Positions 1 to 9,144 of a stretch of DNA of 19,816 nucleotides are shown here, piece after piece. Each line of letters begins with the position of its first letter. Positions within the stretch are counted from its first letter, which is position 1. The notes under the pieces were generated by a model. It did no database searches. It saw only the letters and a list, made by a program, of their open reading frames with translations, and was not told the DNA's origin. Origin of the DNA: an uncultured Flavobacteriales bacterium (GTDB lineage Bacteria > Bacteroidota > Bacteroidia > Flavobacteriales > Flavobacteriaceae); contig CAJVXR010000021.1 of the NCBI GenBank assembly GCA_913009535.1, positions 1-19,816 on the forward strand, read 5' to 3'. A program made the position numbers and the translations under genes.

Positions 1-811
1 TTGATTCTAATAAAATTAAATTAATATCTTCTGAGCTAATTTCTTTTGCTTTATAGATATAACTTAATGCGTTGTCAGTATCACCAAGGTTTTTGTATAT
101 GGCCGCCATAGATCTAAACACATTTAGCTGAACAGAAACTGTCAATTCATTTCTTCCATCTTTATGTGACCCGGCTTTTACAAATAAATCACGATTGGAT
201 TCACTTGCAAATGATTGCTCTTCACCAGTCTCAACTTCAATGGCATAGTAATTAGTTGATACACCTGTGAACCCTAGATCTTCTAGTTCTCTATAAAAAT
301 CCATAGCTACATCAAAATCTTTAGTTTCAGTAGCTAAAAGAGCTGCGTTGTATAGATATAAAGTGTCTGATGGCGAGACTCTAAAGGCAGATTCTAGATT
401 AGCATACGAAGTTTTGTAGTCTTTTAAATCTAGTGCACCTTTAGCATTCTCTACAAACTTATTAAGCATAGCAGATTTAAGCGGTCTAACCTTTTCTGTG
501 TAATTTTTGTAAGTTAATTCTTCTTCAAGAGAGATCACTTTTTTAAAATTATCTAATGCTAAATATGCATCAGCCAACGAAGACTCCCCATCTGCATAAT
601 AAGAAACACCCTTTAAATAATGGTATTTGATTTTAATCTTATTATCTGCATCTTGAAGATCATATTTTTCTACTTCAACAATGTTTTCTTTTGCAGTTAC
701 AAAATCTTTAGTTTTCAACGCTTTTTCAACAGCTTTTAATTCCTTTTTTTGTGCGAAACTGTTAAAAAAGATTAAGGTAAATATTATGACTATAAGTTTA
801 TGATTTTTCAT
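1..811 (-). CDS. Exported tetratricopeptide-repeat protein, 3' end outside the window
   Basis: The reading frame is open from an ATG at 811 to the left edge, giving 270 visible residues without a stop. The first 20 or so residues are a signal peptide (basic start MKNHK, hydrophobic stretch, NSFA before Gln21), so the product is probably periplasmic or outer-membrane associated. The rest is helical and alanine/tyrosine/leucine rich, with TPR-like pairs, for example the segment with NAALLATETKDFDVAMDFY and the later one with MAAIYKNLGDTDNALSYI. TPR arrays are protein-protein scaffolds; no catalytic motif is visible and no partner can be named. It starts 26 bases after the gyrA stop on the same strand and no clear promoter lies between, so it is probably cotranscribed with gyrA. 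The family assignment is firm, the function unknown. Confidence 0.85.
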   Translation of the reverse strand, partial: MKNHKLIVIIFTLIFFNSFAQKKELKAVEKALKTKDFVTAKENIVEVEKYDLQDADNKIKIKYHYLKGVSYYADGESSLADAYLALDNFKKVISLEEELTYKNYTEKVRPLKSAMLNKFVENAKGALDLKDYKTSYANLESAFRVSPSDTLYLYNAALLATETKDFDVAMDFYRELEDLGFTGVSTNYYAIEVETGEEQSFASESNRDLFVKAGSHKDGRNELTVSVQLNVFRSMAAIYKNLGDTDNALSYIYKAKEISSEDINLILLES

Positions 812-837
812 TTGTTTTAAATTGGAGTTTTATTATT

Positions 838-3363
838 TTATTCTTCATTTGATAAAGGTTCTTCAGTTGATTCTTCTTGGTTATCAATTTCCGTACTTAA
901 TGCTTCTTCATCTATATCCTCATCTTCCTCATGCATTACTTTTGCTACGGCAGCAATAGAATCATTTGCTTTTAAGTTTATAAGCTTAACTCCCTGAGTT
1001 GCTCTACCCATTACTCTCAAATTTTCAACAGCTAACCTAATTGCAATACCAGATTTATTAATTATCATAAGATCATCAGCATCACTAACGTTTTTGATAG
1101 CTACTAAATCACCAGTTTTTTCAGTAATTGAAATTGTTTTAACTCCCTTACCTCCTCTATTTGTAATCCTGTAATCTTCTAAACTTGATCTTTTACCGTA
1201 ACCATTTTCTGAAACAACTAATACATCACTTTCCATATCATTTACTGCTATCATCCCAATAGCCTCATCATTTTCACTTTGAAGTCTAACGCCACGAACG
1301 CCTGAAGCACCCCTACCCATTGGCCTGGTTTTAGCCTCTTCAAATCGAATAGCTTTTCCAGATTTTAATGCGATCATTACTTGACTCTCACCATTAGTTA
1401 ATTTAGCTTCGAAAAGTTCATCATCATCTTTAATAGTTATTGCATTAATTCCGTTAGTTCTTGGTCTTGAATACTGTTCAAGTAATGTCTTTTTAACTTG
1501 ACCTTTTTTAGTTGCCATAATGACATAATGACTATTAATGTATTCTTCATCTTTTAGATCTTGAGTACATATAAAAGCTTTTACTTTATCATCTTGCTCA
1601 ATATTTATTAGATTTTGAATTGCTCTTCCTTTAGAAATCTTTGTACCTTCTGGTATTTCATACACTCTCATCCAGAAACATTTACCTTTTTGCGTAAAAA
1701 ACAACATGTATTGGTGGTTTGTTCCTACAAATAAGTGTTCTAAAAAATCTTCATTCCTTGTAGTGGATGCTTTTTGACCAACCCCACCTCTGTGTTGAGT
1801 TTTATAAGCATCAAGTGGAGTTCTTTTAATATAACCAGCATGTGATATTGTAATTACAACTTGCTCATCTGGAATCATATCTTCTATAGATAAATCACCA
1901 CCTGAATATTCAATAACTGATCTTCTTTCATCTCCATATTTAGTTTTTACTTCTAATAATTCATTAGAAATAATTTCCATTCTTCTATCTTTTTTGTCTA
2001 AAATATCTTTTAAATCTATTATTAATATTGTAATACTCTCAAATTCAGCTCTTAACTTGTCTTGCTCTAAACCAGTAAGTTGTCTAAGTCTCATTTCTAC
2101 AATAGCTTTAGACTGGATTTCTGATAATTTAAAGTTGGTGATTAATTTATTTCTCGCTTCATCCGCATTAGAAGAAGATCTAATTAGTGCAATAACTTTA
2201 TCAATATTATCAGAAGCTATAATTAAACCCTCTAAAATATGAGCTCTTTCTTCTGCTTTCCTTAATTCATACTTTGTTCTTCTAACAACAACATCATGTC
2301 TGTGCTCAACAAAATAATGAATCATTTCCTTCAAATTTAACATTTGAGGCCTTCCCTTAACTAGCGCTATATTATTTACACTAAATGAAGATTGAAGTGC
2401 TGTATACTTATATAACTTATTTAAAACAATATTTGGTATAGCATCTCTTTTTAAGATATAAACTATACGCATTCCATTTCTATCAGACTCATCTCTAATA
2501 GATGCTATTCCTTCAAGTTTTTTATTATTAACAAGGTCCGCTGTTTTCTTAATCATATCAGCTTTATTAACCTGATATGGAATCTCCGTTATAATTATAC
2601 ATTCTCTTCCACTTACTTCTTCAATATTAGCTTTAGCTCTTACTACAACTCTACCTCTACCAGTTTTAAAAGCTTCTTTAACTCCGTCGTATCCATATAT
2701 AACTCCACCGGTTGGAAAATCAGGTGCTTTGATGTGCGTTATTAGCTCGTCTATATCAATATCATTATTTTTAATATAAGCAATCGTTCCATCAATTACT
2801 TCAGATAAATTGTGTGGAGGCATATTAGTTGCCATTCCTACGGCTATCCCAGATGCTCCATTAATTAATAGTCCAGGAATTCTTGTTGGAAGTACAGTAG
2901 GCTCGTTTAATGTGTCATCAAAATTTAATCTATGGTCTACAGTATCCTTATCTATATCGGCTAACATATCTTCCGATATCTTTTTCATTCTAGCTTCAGT
3001 ATATCTCATGGCAGCTGGACTATCTCCATCGACAGATCCAAAGTTACCTTGACCATCTACTAATAGGTATCTCAAACTCCAGTCTTGCGCCATTCTTACC
3101 ATAGCATCGTATACAGATGTATCTCCATGAGGATGGTACTTACCTAGAACTTCTCCAACAATTCTAGCAGACTTTTTATGTGCTCCACTAGCTCTTATAC
3201 CTAATTCATGCATTCCATAAAGAACTCTTCTATGGACAGGCTTAAGTCCATCTCTAACGTCTGGTAATGCTCTAGAAACGATAACAGACATTGAGTAATC
3301 AATGTATGCAGATTTCATTTGTTCCTCTATATTAATAGGGATTAATTTTTCTCCTTCAATCAT
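838..3363 (-). CDS. gyrA: DNA gyrase subunit A
   Basis: This is the DNA-cleaving and rejoining subunit of gyrase, which with GyrB puts negative supercoils into DNA. The product has 841 residues, close to the usual 820-880. The winged-helix and tower domain occupies about residues 8-490: the catalytic tyrosine is Tyr121 in RYTEAR, preceded by Arg120, and the quinolone-determining region [12 protein letters not shown] spans 77-88, with Thr82 and Asp86 at the positions of E. coli Ser83 and Asp87. The C-terminal beta-pinwheel (about 500-810) contains the Bacteroidota-type boxes QHRGGVG and NRGGKG, which favour GyrA over ParC. The last 31 residues (811-841) are very acidic, about half Asp or Glu, as expected of a tail that modulates DNA wrapping. 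The gene is divergent from clpC and followed by a TPR protein gene. A possible -7 element TATATTTA lies at 3405-3412 (minus). Confidence 0.97.
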   Translation of the reverse strand: MIEGEKLIPINIEEQMKSAYIDYSMSVIVSRALPDVRDGLKPVHRRVLYGMHELGIRASGAHKKSARIVGEVLGKYHPHGDTSVYDAMVRMAQDWSLRYLLVDGQGNFGSVDGDSPAAMRYTEARMKKISEDMLADIDKDTVDHRLNFDDTLNEPTVLPTRIPGLLINGASGIAVGMATNMPPHNLSEVIDGTIAYIKNNDIDIDELITHIKAPDFPTGGVIYGYDGVKEAFKTGRGRVVVRAKANIEEVSGRECIIITEIPYQVNKADMIKKTADLVNNKKLEGIASIRDESDRNGMRIVYILKRDAIPNIVLNKLYKYTALQSSFSVNNIALVKGRPQMLNLKEMIHYFVEHRHDVVVRRTKYELRKAEERAHILEGLIIASDNIDKVIALIRSSSNADEARNKLITNFKLSEIQSKAIVEMRLRQLTGLEQDKLRAEFESITILIIDLKDILDKKDRRMEIISNELLEVKTKYGDERRSVIEYSGGDLSIEDMIPDEQVVITISHAGYIKRTPLDAYKTQHRGGVGQKASTTRNEDFLEHLFVGTNHQYMLFFTQKGKCFWMRVYEIPEGTKISKGRAIQNLINIEQDDKVKAFICTQDLKDEEYINSHYVIMATKKGQVKKTLLEQYSRPRTNGINAITIKDDDELFEAKLTNGESQVMIALKSGKAIRFEEAKTRPMGRGASGVRGVRLQSENDEAIGMIAVNDMESDVLVVSENGYGKRSSLEDYRITNRGGKGVKTISITEKTGDLVAIKNVSDADDLMIINKSGIAIRLAVENLRVMGRATQGVKLINLKANDSIAAVAKVMHEEDEDIDEEALSTEIDNQEESTEEPLSNEE

Positions 3364-3387
3364 AAGAAATTATTGTTATAAATTTAG

Positions 3388-3401
3388 TTGGTTCAGACCA
3401 A
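3388..3401. promoter_or_regulatory. Small inverted repeat in the gyrA leader
   Basis: TTGGT-TCAG-ACCAA is a perfect 5-bp inverted repeat with a 4-base loop, lying 24-38 bases upstream of the gyrA start. It sits between the start codon and a possible -7 element at 3405-3412, so it would be in the mRNA leader or overlap the transcription start. No known regulator is recognised; it may be an operator or a leader hairpin, or chance. Confidence 0.3.
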
Positions 3402-3454
3402 TGGTAAATATAATAATTTAATCTGTTGAAAGTAAAAAAAAACAAGATTAAATA

Positions 3455-3555
3455 GTTAATTTTATTAACAATTTTACATACGTTATTAAATTAAAAAATA
3501 AATGATAAAAAATCTAATTGATAATTGTTTAACAATGAATGTTTAACTACATTTA
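3455..3555 (+). promoter_or_regulatory. Palindrome cluster and possible promoter upstream of clpC
   Basis: Three related elements lie in the gyrA-clpC divergent region. GTTAAT-TTT-ATTAAC at 3455-3469 is a perfect inverted repeat. ATTGTT-T-AACAAT at 3524-3536 is a perfect 13-bp palindrome. Its core, TGTTTAAC (3526-3533), is repeated at 3540-3547, so the two copies are 14 bases apart on the same face or nearly so of the helix. The second copy directly abuts TACATTTA (3548-3555), a 7/8 match to the Bacteroidota -7 element, with the ATG 20 bases further on. The arrangement suits an operator controlling clpC, but no regulator is identified and the region is very AT-rich. Confidence 0.4.
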
Positions 3556-3575
3556 ATTTTAATTTATACAACTAT

Positions 3576-6140
3576 ATGGACGATAATTTTTCATCAAGAG
3601 TTAAAGACGTAATTACTTTTAGTAAAGAAGAAGCACTAAGATTAGGGCATGACTTTATTGGAACAGAACATTTAATGTTAGGCATATTAAGAGATGGTGA
3701 AGGAAAGGCTATTGATATTTTAAACTCCCTCTCTGTTGATATAATATATCTAAGAAAAAAAGTTGAAATTCTATCACCTCCTAATAGTGATAGTTCTTTC
3801 ACATCAAATTCTAAGAAAAACCTTCACTTAACTAGACAAGCTGAACGTGCTTTAAAAACTACTTTTCTTGAAGCTAAATTATTTCAAAACTCAACTATAA
3901 ATACTGCTCATTTAATTCTTTGCATATTACGTAACGATAATGATCCAACTGCTAAGCTTTTAAATAAGCTTAATGTTAATTATGAAAATGTTAAAGAGTA
4001 CTATAAAGAAATGATAGAGGGTGATCTAGATGATGAATATTTAGACAGCTCTTCAGCTGCTGACTTTAAAGATGAAGAATCTTTTGAAAAAGACAATGAA
4101 AATGAAGATCCAATAATAGAGCCTGAAAAAACAAAAGTAAAATCTACAAAAAAAACTAAAACTCCTGTTTTAGATAACTTTGGAAAGGACTTAACTTCAT
4201 TAGCTGAAAATGGTGAATTAGATCCGATTGTAGGAAGAAACGATGAAATCCAAAGAGTATCACAAATATTAAGCAGAAGAAAAAAGAATAACCCATTACT
4301 AATAGGTGAACCAGGAGTGGGCAAGTCCGCTATTGCAGAAGGTTTAGCTCTTAGAATTACTCAAAAGAAAGTTTCCAGAGTATTGTTTAATAAAAGAATT
4401 ATTTCTCTTGACCTTGCAAGTCTAGTAGCTGGTACAAAATACAGAGGTCAGTTTGAAGAAAGAATGAAAGCTGTAATGAATGAACTGGAAAAAAACAGAG
4501 AGATCATACTTTTTATTGATGAAATTCATACAATTGTTGGAGCTGGTGGTGCTACTGGTAGTTTAGACGCATCTAATATGTTTAAGCCTGCCTTAGCTAG
4601 GGGAGAAATTCAATGTATTGGAGCAACGACTTTAGATGAGTATAGAACTTCCATTGAAAAAGATGGTGCATTAGAGAGAAGATTTCAAAAAATAATAGTA
4701 GAACCAACTAGTGAAGATGAAACAATAGAGATTTTAAATAATATTAAAATTAAATATGAGGAGCATCATAATGTTGAGTATACTAGTGAAGCAATACTAG
4801 CATGCGTAAAGCTAACTAGTAGATATATGACCGACAGATTTCTGCCAGATAAAGCTATAGACGCATTGGATGAAGCAGGTTCCAGAGTACATCTGAATAA
4901 TATAGTAGTACCTAAGCATATTATAGATCTAGAAAGTGAACTAGAACTTATTCGAGCTACAAAAAATAATGCTGTCAAAAAGCAGAAATATGAAGAAGCT
5001 GCAAAATTAAGAGATGACGAAAAAATACTAGAAAGCAAATTACTATCTGCACAAAAAGCATGGGAGAAAGAATGTGAAAACAACAAAGAAATTGTAAATG
5101 AAGAGCATATTGCAGATGTAGTATCCATGATGACTGGAATACCGTTAAACAGAGTAAAGCAAAGTGAAATAAATAAGCTTTCCATATTACCTGAAATCAT
5201 AATGAATAAGGTTATTGGTCAAGATGATGCTGTTTTAAAAGTTGTGAAATCGATCCAAAGAAATAGAGCAGGTCTTAAAGACCCAAATAAACCGATAGGG
5301 TCATTTATATTTTTAGGTCAAACCGGGGTTGGAAAAACACAATTGGCTAAAATATTAGCTAAGGAGTTATTTGATTCAGAAGACTCTTTAATTAGAGTGG
5401 ATATGAGTGAATATATGGAAAAGTTTGCCATATCTAGATTAATTGGTGCGCCTCCAGGATACGTTGGATACGAAGAGGGTGGGCAATTAACAGAAAAAAT
5501 AAGAAGAAAGCCTTATTCTGTAGTCTTACTTGATGAAATTGAAAAGGCTCATAAAGATGTTTTTAATATGCTACTTCAGGTATTAGATGATGGTTTTTTA
5601 ACCGATAGCTTAGGTAGAAAAATTGACTTTACAAATACCATAATAATAATGACATCAAATATTGGTGCCAGAAAATTAAAAGACTTTGGTAATGGTGTTG
5701 GCTTTGGAACAAGTGCAAAAATAAATCAAGAAGGAAATAACTCAAAAAGCGTTATAATCAATGCTCTTAAGAAAGCCTTTGCTCCAGAATTTTTAAATAG
5801 AATTGATGATGTTATAATATTTAACAATCTACAACTAAAACATATTAATAAGATTATTGATATTGAGCTAGAAAAACTATTTACAAGAACTGAGGAATTA
5901 GGGTACAAAATTAAGCTGACTAAAAAAGCGAAAGATTTTATAGCAGAAAAAGGGTTTGACAAACAATACGGAGCTAGACCTTTAAATAGAGCAATTCAAA
6001 AATATTTGGAAGATGAATTAGCTGAGGAAATAATCAAATCTAAAATTCAGACTGGTGATAATATTAAAGTGGATTTAAATAAGGATAAGAGTAAATTAGT
6101 TTTAACAACTGTTAACCCTAAAAAGACTTCTAAAAAGTAA
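3576..6140 (+). CDS. clpC: ATP-dependent Clp protease ATP-binding subunit ClpC
   Basis: This Hsp100 unfoldase feeds proteins to the ClpP peptidase in the cytosol. The 854-residue product has two Clp N-repeats (about 4-145), an acidic linker (about 148-182), the first AAA+ module (Walker A GEPGVGKS 244-251, Walker B ILFIDE 311-316), a ClpC-type middle domain with a UVR-like YEEAAKLRDDEK (472-483), and the second AAA+ module (Walker A GQTGVGKT 581-588, Walker B VVLLDE 649-654, APPGYVGY 625-632). The Val-Gly-Phe at 708-710 matches the loop that docks on ClpP. The frame opens earlier at a TTG (3525), but the added residues are unlike the family, whereas MDDNF fits the start of flavobacterial ClpC proteins, so ATG 3576 is chosen. 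Its end overlaps the end of hutH by 11 bases. Confidence 0.95.
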   Translation: MDDNFSSRVKDVITFSKEEALRLGHDFIGTEHLMLGILRDGEGKAIDILNSLSVDIIYLRKKVEILSPPNSDSSFTSNSKKNLHLTRQAERALKTTFLEAKLFQNSTINTAHLILCILRNDNDPTAKLLNKLNVNYENVKEYYKEMIEGDLDDEYLDSSSAADFKDEESFEKDNENEDPIIEPEKTKVKSTKKTKTPVLDNFGKDLTSLAENGELDPIVGRNDEIQRVSQILSRRKKNNPLLIGEPGVGKSAIAEGLALRITQKKVSRVLFNKRIISLDLASLVAGTKYRGQFEERMKAVMNELEKNREIILFIDEIHTIVGAGGATGSLDASNMFKPALARGEIQCIGATTLDEYRTSIEKDGALERRFQKIIVEPTSEDETIEILNNIKIKYEEHHNVEYTSEAILACVKLTSRYMTDRFLPDKAIDALDEAGSRVHLNNIVVPKHIIDLESELELIRATKNNAVKKQKYEEAAKLRDDEKILESKLLSAQKAWEKECENNKEIVNEEHIADVVSMMTGIPLNRVKQSEINKLSILPEIIMNKVIGQDDAVLKVVKSIQRNRAGLKDPNKPIGSFIFLGQTGVGKTQLAKILAKELFDSEDSLIRVDMSEYMEKFAISRLIGAPPGYVGYEEGGQLTEKIRRKPYSVVLLDEIEKAHKDVFNMLLQVLDDGFLTDSLGRKIDFTNTIIIMTSNIGARKLKDFGNGVGFGTSAKINQEGNNSKSVIINALKKAFAPEFLNRIDDVIIFNNLQLKHINKIIDIELEKLFTRTEELGYKIKLTKKAKDFIAEKGFDKQYGARPLNRAIQKYLEDELAEEIIKSKIQTGDNIKVDLNKDKSKLVLTTVNPKKTSKK

Positions 6141-7638
6141 ATAAATTATCCACAATTTTATAATCATCGATAAAGACTAGAGTTTTATTTATTTCTTTAG
6201 ACATTATTTTATCTTCAGTAACGAATTCAACATGATCTCTGTACTGATCGATAAAACCAGTCAAACGTTTCGATGTCTTTAACGGTTTTTTAAAATCTAA
6301 AGCTTGTGTGGCATTGAAGAGTTCAATCGATAATATTTTTTTTACATTTTCAGTAATATCAAATAACAATATTGCAGAGTTAGCACCCATACTAACATGA
6401 TCTTCTTGACCATTTGAAGAAACTATAGAATCAACACTAGAAGGAGAAGATAACTGTTTGTTTAAACTAACTAAACTAGCAGCTGTATACTGAGGTATCA
6501 TAAATCCAGAATTTATACCAGGGCTATCCACTAAAAATGAAGGCAAACCTCTTTGTCCAGAAATTAAATTATAAGTTCTTCTTTCTGAAATATTTCCTAA
6601 TTCAGATAAAGATATTTTTAAAAAATCTAAGACATAGGCTAAAGGTTGGCCATGAAAATTACCACCTGAAATAATCTTATCTTCTTTATGAAAAATAATA
6701 GGGTTGTCATTTACGGAATTAACCTCATTCATTATAACATTTTTAGCATAACAGATAGTATCTAAACTAGCGCCATGAACTTGAGGTATACATCTAAATG
6801 AATATGGATCTTGAGTATGAACTTTGTTCATTAACGAAATATCACTATTGTCTCTAAAATAATTAACTCTCTCAGCAACAATAGCCTGTCCGTTATGAGG
6901 TCTTACCTTTTGGATTAACGCGTCAAAAGGTTCTACCCTACAGTCATATGCCTCTAAAGAAATAGAGGAAATTAAATCAGACATGTAGGAAATTTTATAG
7001 GCTTCAAATAATAAATATATACCATACCCAGACATAAACTGTGTGCCATTTAAAAGCGCCAATCCTTCTTTAGATCTAAGTTGTAAAGGAAGGATAGAAA
7101 GTTCCTTAAGGACATCACTAGCGTCCTTTAAAACACCTTTATAAAAAACTTGCCCCTCACCTATTAATGGTAAGCTCAAATGAGCTAAAGGAGATAAATC
7201 ACCAGAAGCACCCAAAGAGCCATGTTTAAAAATAACAGGCAATACATCATTGTTGTAGAAAAAAATTAATCTATTTAAAGTATCTAAATGAATCCCACTA
7301 TGGCCTTTACTAAGAGTGATTATCTTTAACAAGAGCATGATTTTAACAATAGCTAAAGGAGTCTTTTCTCCTACTCCGCAAGAATGTGATAAAATTAAAT
7401 TGTGCTGAAGCTTGCTTAAATCTTTGTCTTCAATACTAACATTGTATAATGAACCAAAACCAGTATTAATACCATATAAAGGAGATTCACTTTGGGTTAT
7501 TTTTTTATCTAAATAATTCCTACATTCCACTACATTATTAATAGATTCATCAGATAATTTTAATACAAGGTCCTTTTCAATAATTTTATATATCGCTTCA
7601 ATATCAAGTAATCTATTATCTATTATGAATTCCTTCAT
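6130..7638 (-). CDS. hutH: Histidine ammonia-lyase
   Basis: The enzyme removes ammonia from L-histidine to give urocanate, the first step of histidine breakdown. The product has 502 residues, the usual length. The Ala144-Ser145-Gly146 triad in GSLGASGDLSPLAH cyclises to the MIO electrophile. Tyr55 in YGINTGFG matches the catalytic Tyr53 of the Pseudomonas enzyme, and Ser84-His85 in LILSHSCGVG matches its substrate-site His83, which argues against tyrosine or phenylalanine lyase. Later conserved blocks are NDNPI, GGNFHGQP and GQEDHVSMG. No hutU, hutI or hutG lies in the window, so the rest of the pathway is elsewhere or missing. It ends 11 bases inside the clpC tail and is divergent from the lipoprotein gene across 52 bases. 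Class assignment is very secure; histidine as substrate rests on the selectivity residues. Confidence 0.93.
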   Translation of the reverse strand: MKEFIIDNRLLDIEAIYKIIEKDLVLKLSDESINNVVECRNYLDKKITQSESPLYGINTGFGSLYNVSIEDKDLSKLQHNLILSHSCGVGEKTPLAIVKIMLLLKIITLSKGHSGIHLDTLNRLIFFYNNDVLPVIFKHGSLGASGDLSPLAHLSLPLIGEGQVFYKGVLKDASDVLKELSILPLQLRSKEGLALLNGTQFMSGYGIYLLFEAYKISYMSDLISSISLEAYDCRVEPFDALIQKVRPHNGQAIVAERVNYFRDNSDISLMNKVHTQDPYSFRCIPQVHGASLDTICYAKNVIMNEVNSVNDNPIIFHKEDKIISGGNFHGQPLAYVLDFLKISLSELGNISERRTYNLISGQRGLPSFLVDSPGINSGFMIPQYTAASLVSLNKQLSSPSSVDSIVSSNGQEDHVSMGANSAILLFDITENVKKILSIELFNATQALDFKKPLKTSKRLTGFIDQYRDHVEFVTEDKIMSKEINKTLVFIDDYKIVDNLFTF

Positions 7639-7690
7639 GTGTTTCTATCTATAATTAATTATATTACTAAACCAAATCAAATAAATAATT

Positions 7691-9118
7691 ATGACTAAAG
7701 GTAATATTAAAGCAAATTTAGTAAATCTGTTTTTAGTTTTCACATTTTTCTCATGTGACTTAAACAATGATAAATTAACATTAATTTCTGGAAAGGTATT
7801 AAACCCTATTGGCGAAACAATAGAAATAAATGGCCCTGGAATAATGGAAGATGGAACTATTAACTCAACTATGCTTTGGACAACAAATATTGACAAAGAC
7901 GGATCCTTTAGTGATACTTTAAATTTAAAAAAATCTGCTTATTATTATTTTATCCATGGCCGTGAAAGAATTCAACTATTTCTTGAGCCTGGCAATAACC
8001 TTATGATTGATTTAGATGCAAATGAATTTGATGAATCGATTACATTTAGCGGTTCTGGAATGGAAAATAATACATTTTTAAAAGAAAAGTTTTTATTTCA
8101 AGAAAAGAACCCATTAAATGTTATTGAAGTATCAAAACTAGAGAGTGTTGAATATATTAATACAATAGATTCATTAAAAAAATCTAATTATAAATTCACA
8201 AATAAATACTCAAGTATTAGTAGTCAATTTAAAGCTTTAGAGCTCAAAAATATCGATTATACTTACTTACAATTTATACAAAGATATCCTCTATATCATG
8301 AGTTTTATGCAAAAAAACAAGCCGTTTATAGTGATTCGTTTATGAAGCCCTTAGAGTTAATTGACTACACTAATGAAGAAGACTACCTTCTATATCCGAC
8401 CTTTAAGCAATTAGTAATTTCTCATTATCAAAATATATTAGATAAGTCAGAAGATATTGAAGCAGATTTAAATGAATTAAATTTATCTGAATCTAAACTT
8501 ATAAAAAAAGATTTAGTAGCTCAAGGAGTATATTATTTATCTGCAGGTAACACAAGGAACAAGGATGTATATGTAAGTCTAGTTAGCCTAACTAAAGAAT
8601 TTAAATCAACTGGAGAAGATAGTTTGATAAATTCTCAACTAATTAATAAATTTAATACTTTAAGTAAATTAGATAAAGGAATGAAATCTCCAGAATTTAC
8701 TGATTTTGAGAATTTCAAAGGTGGAAGCACTTCTCTTTCTGATCTTATAGGTAAGTATGTATATATTGATGTTTGGGCAACTTGGTGCGGCCCATGCATT
8801 AGAGAGATTCCAAGTCTACAAAAAATAGAAAAAGAATACCATGATAAGAATATTTATTTTGTAAGCTTATCAATAGATGACAGAAATAGACCTAAGTATA
8901 ATTATGAAGCTTGGAGAAAGATGATAATTGAAAGAGAGTTAACAGGTATTCAACTTTTCGCTGATAACGCTTGGAAAACTGAATTCACTGCTGCCTATGG
9001 AATTGATTCAATTCCAAGGTTTTTACTTATAGATCCAGATGGTAATATTGTAAGTGGAAATGCTCCAAGACCTTCAGATCCAGCATTAGTAGAATTATTT
9101 ACTAGTCTGGGTATCTAA
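7691..9118 (+). CDS. Thioredoxin-like (TlpA/ResA family) lipoprotein
   Basis: The 475-residue product begins with a lipoprotein signal peptide: a hydrophobic run, LFLVFTFFS, then Cys22, the likely lipidated residue, so it should be membrane anchored in the periplasm. Residues 30-130 are beta-rich and resemble the DUF4369-type domain often found ahead of thioredoxin domains in Bacteroidota. The middle, about 130-340, is helical with no recognised motif. The C-terminal thioredoxin fold carries DVWATWCGPC with the redox pair Cys366 and Cys369, and the cis-proline in SIPRF (Pro442). Such proteins usually reduce or isomerise disulfides of exported proteins, or act in cytochrome c maturation; the specific client is unknown. 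It is divergent from hutH and faces the M1 peptidase gene tail to tail, 17 bases apart. Confidence 0.88.
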   Translation: MTKGNIKANLVNLFLVFTFFSCDLNNDKLTLISGKVLNPIGETIEINGPGIMEDGTINSTMLWTTNIDKDGSFSDTLNLKKSAYYYFIHGRERIQLFLEPGNNLMIDLDANEFDESITFSGSGMENNTFLKEKFLFQEKNPLNVIEVSKLESVEYINTIDSLKKSNYKFTNKYSSISSQFKALELKNIDYTYLQFIQRYPLYHEFYAKKQAVYSDSFMKPLELIDYTNEEDYLLYPTFKQLVISHYQNILDKSEDIEADLNELNLSESKLIKKDLVAQGVYYLSAGNTRNKDVYVSLVSLTKEFKSTGEDSLINSQLINKFNTLSKLDKGMKSPEFTDFENFKGGSTSLSDLIGKYVYIDVWATWCGPCIREIPSLQKIEKEYHDKNIYFVSLSIDDRNRPKYNYEAWRKMIIERELTGIQLFADNAWKTEFTAAYGIDSIPRFLLIDPDGNIVSGNAPRPSDPALVELFTSLGI

Positions 9119-9119
9119 T

Positions 9120-9144
9120 GAAAAATAAATTTTGATTATTTTTC
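9120..9144. terminator. Possible bidirectional terminator between convergent genes
   Basis: GAAAAATAA and TTATTTTTC form a perfect 9-bp inverted repeat around a 7-base loop, placed exactly between the lipoprotein gene and the M1 peptidase gene and including the stop codon of the latter. The stem is almost pure A/T, so it would be weak. Position is the main support. Confidence 0.35.

Noticed and set aside
3525..3575. Upstream TTG as the clpC start
   Set aside because: The added 17 residues do not resemble ClpC, and this start falls inside the palindrome and ahead of the likely promoter element; ATG 3576 gives the standard N-terminus.
4766..5200. Minus-strand 144-codon frame inside clpC
   Set aside because: It is a shadow of the conserved ClpC middle region: serine- and phenylalanine-rich with no motif, and the plus strand is clearly coding.
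6130..7638. Tyrosine or phenylalanine ammonia-lyase, as in flexirubin-type pigment clusters
   Set aside because: The selectivity pair is Ser-His, as in histidine lyases, and no pigment genes are nearby.
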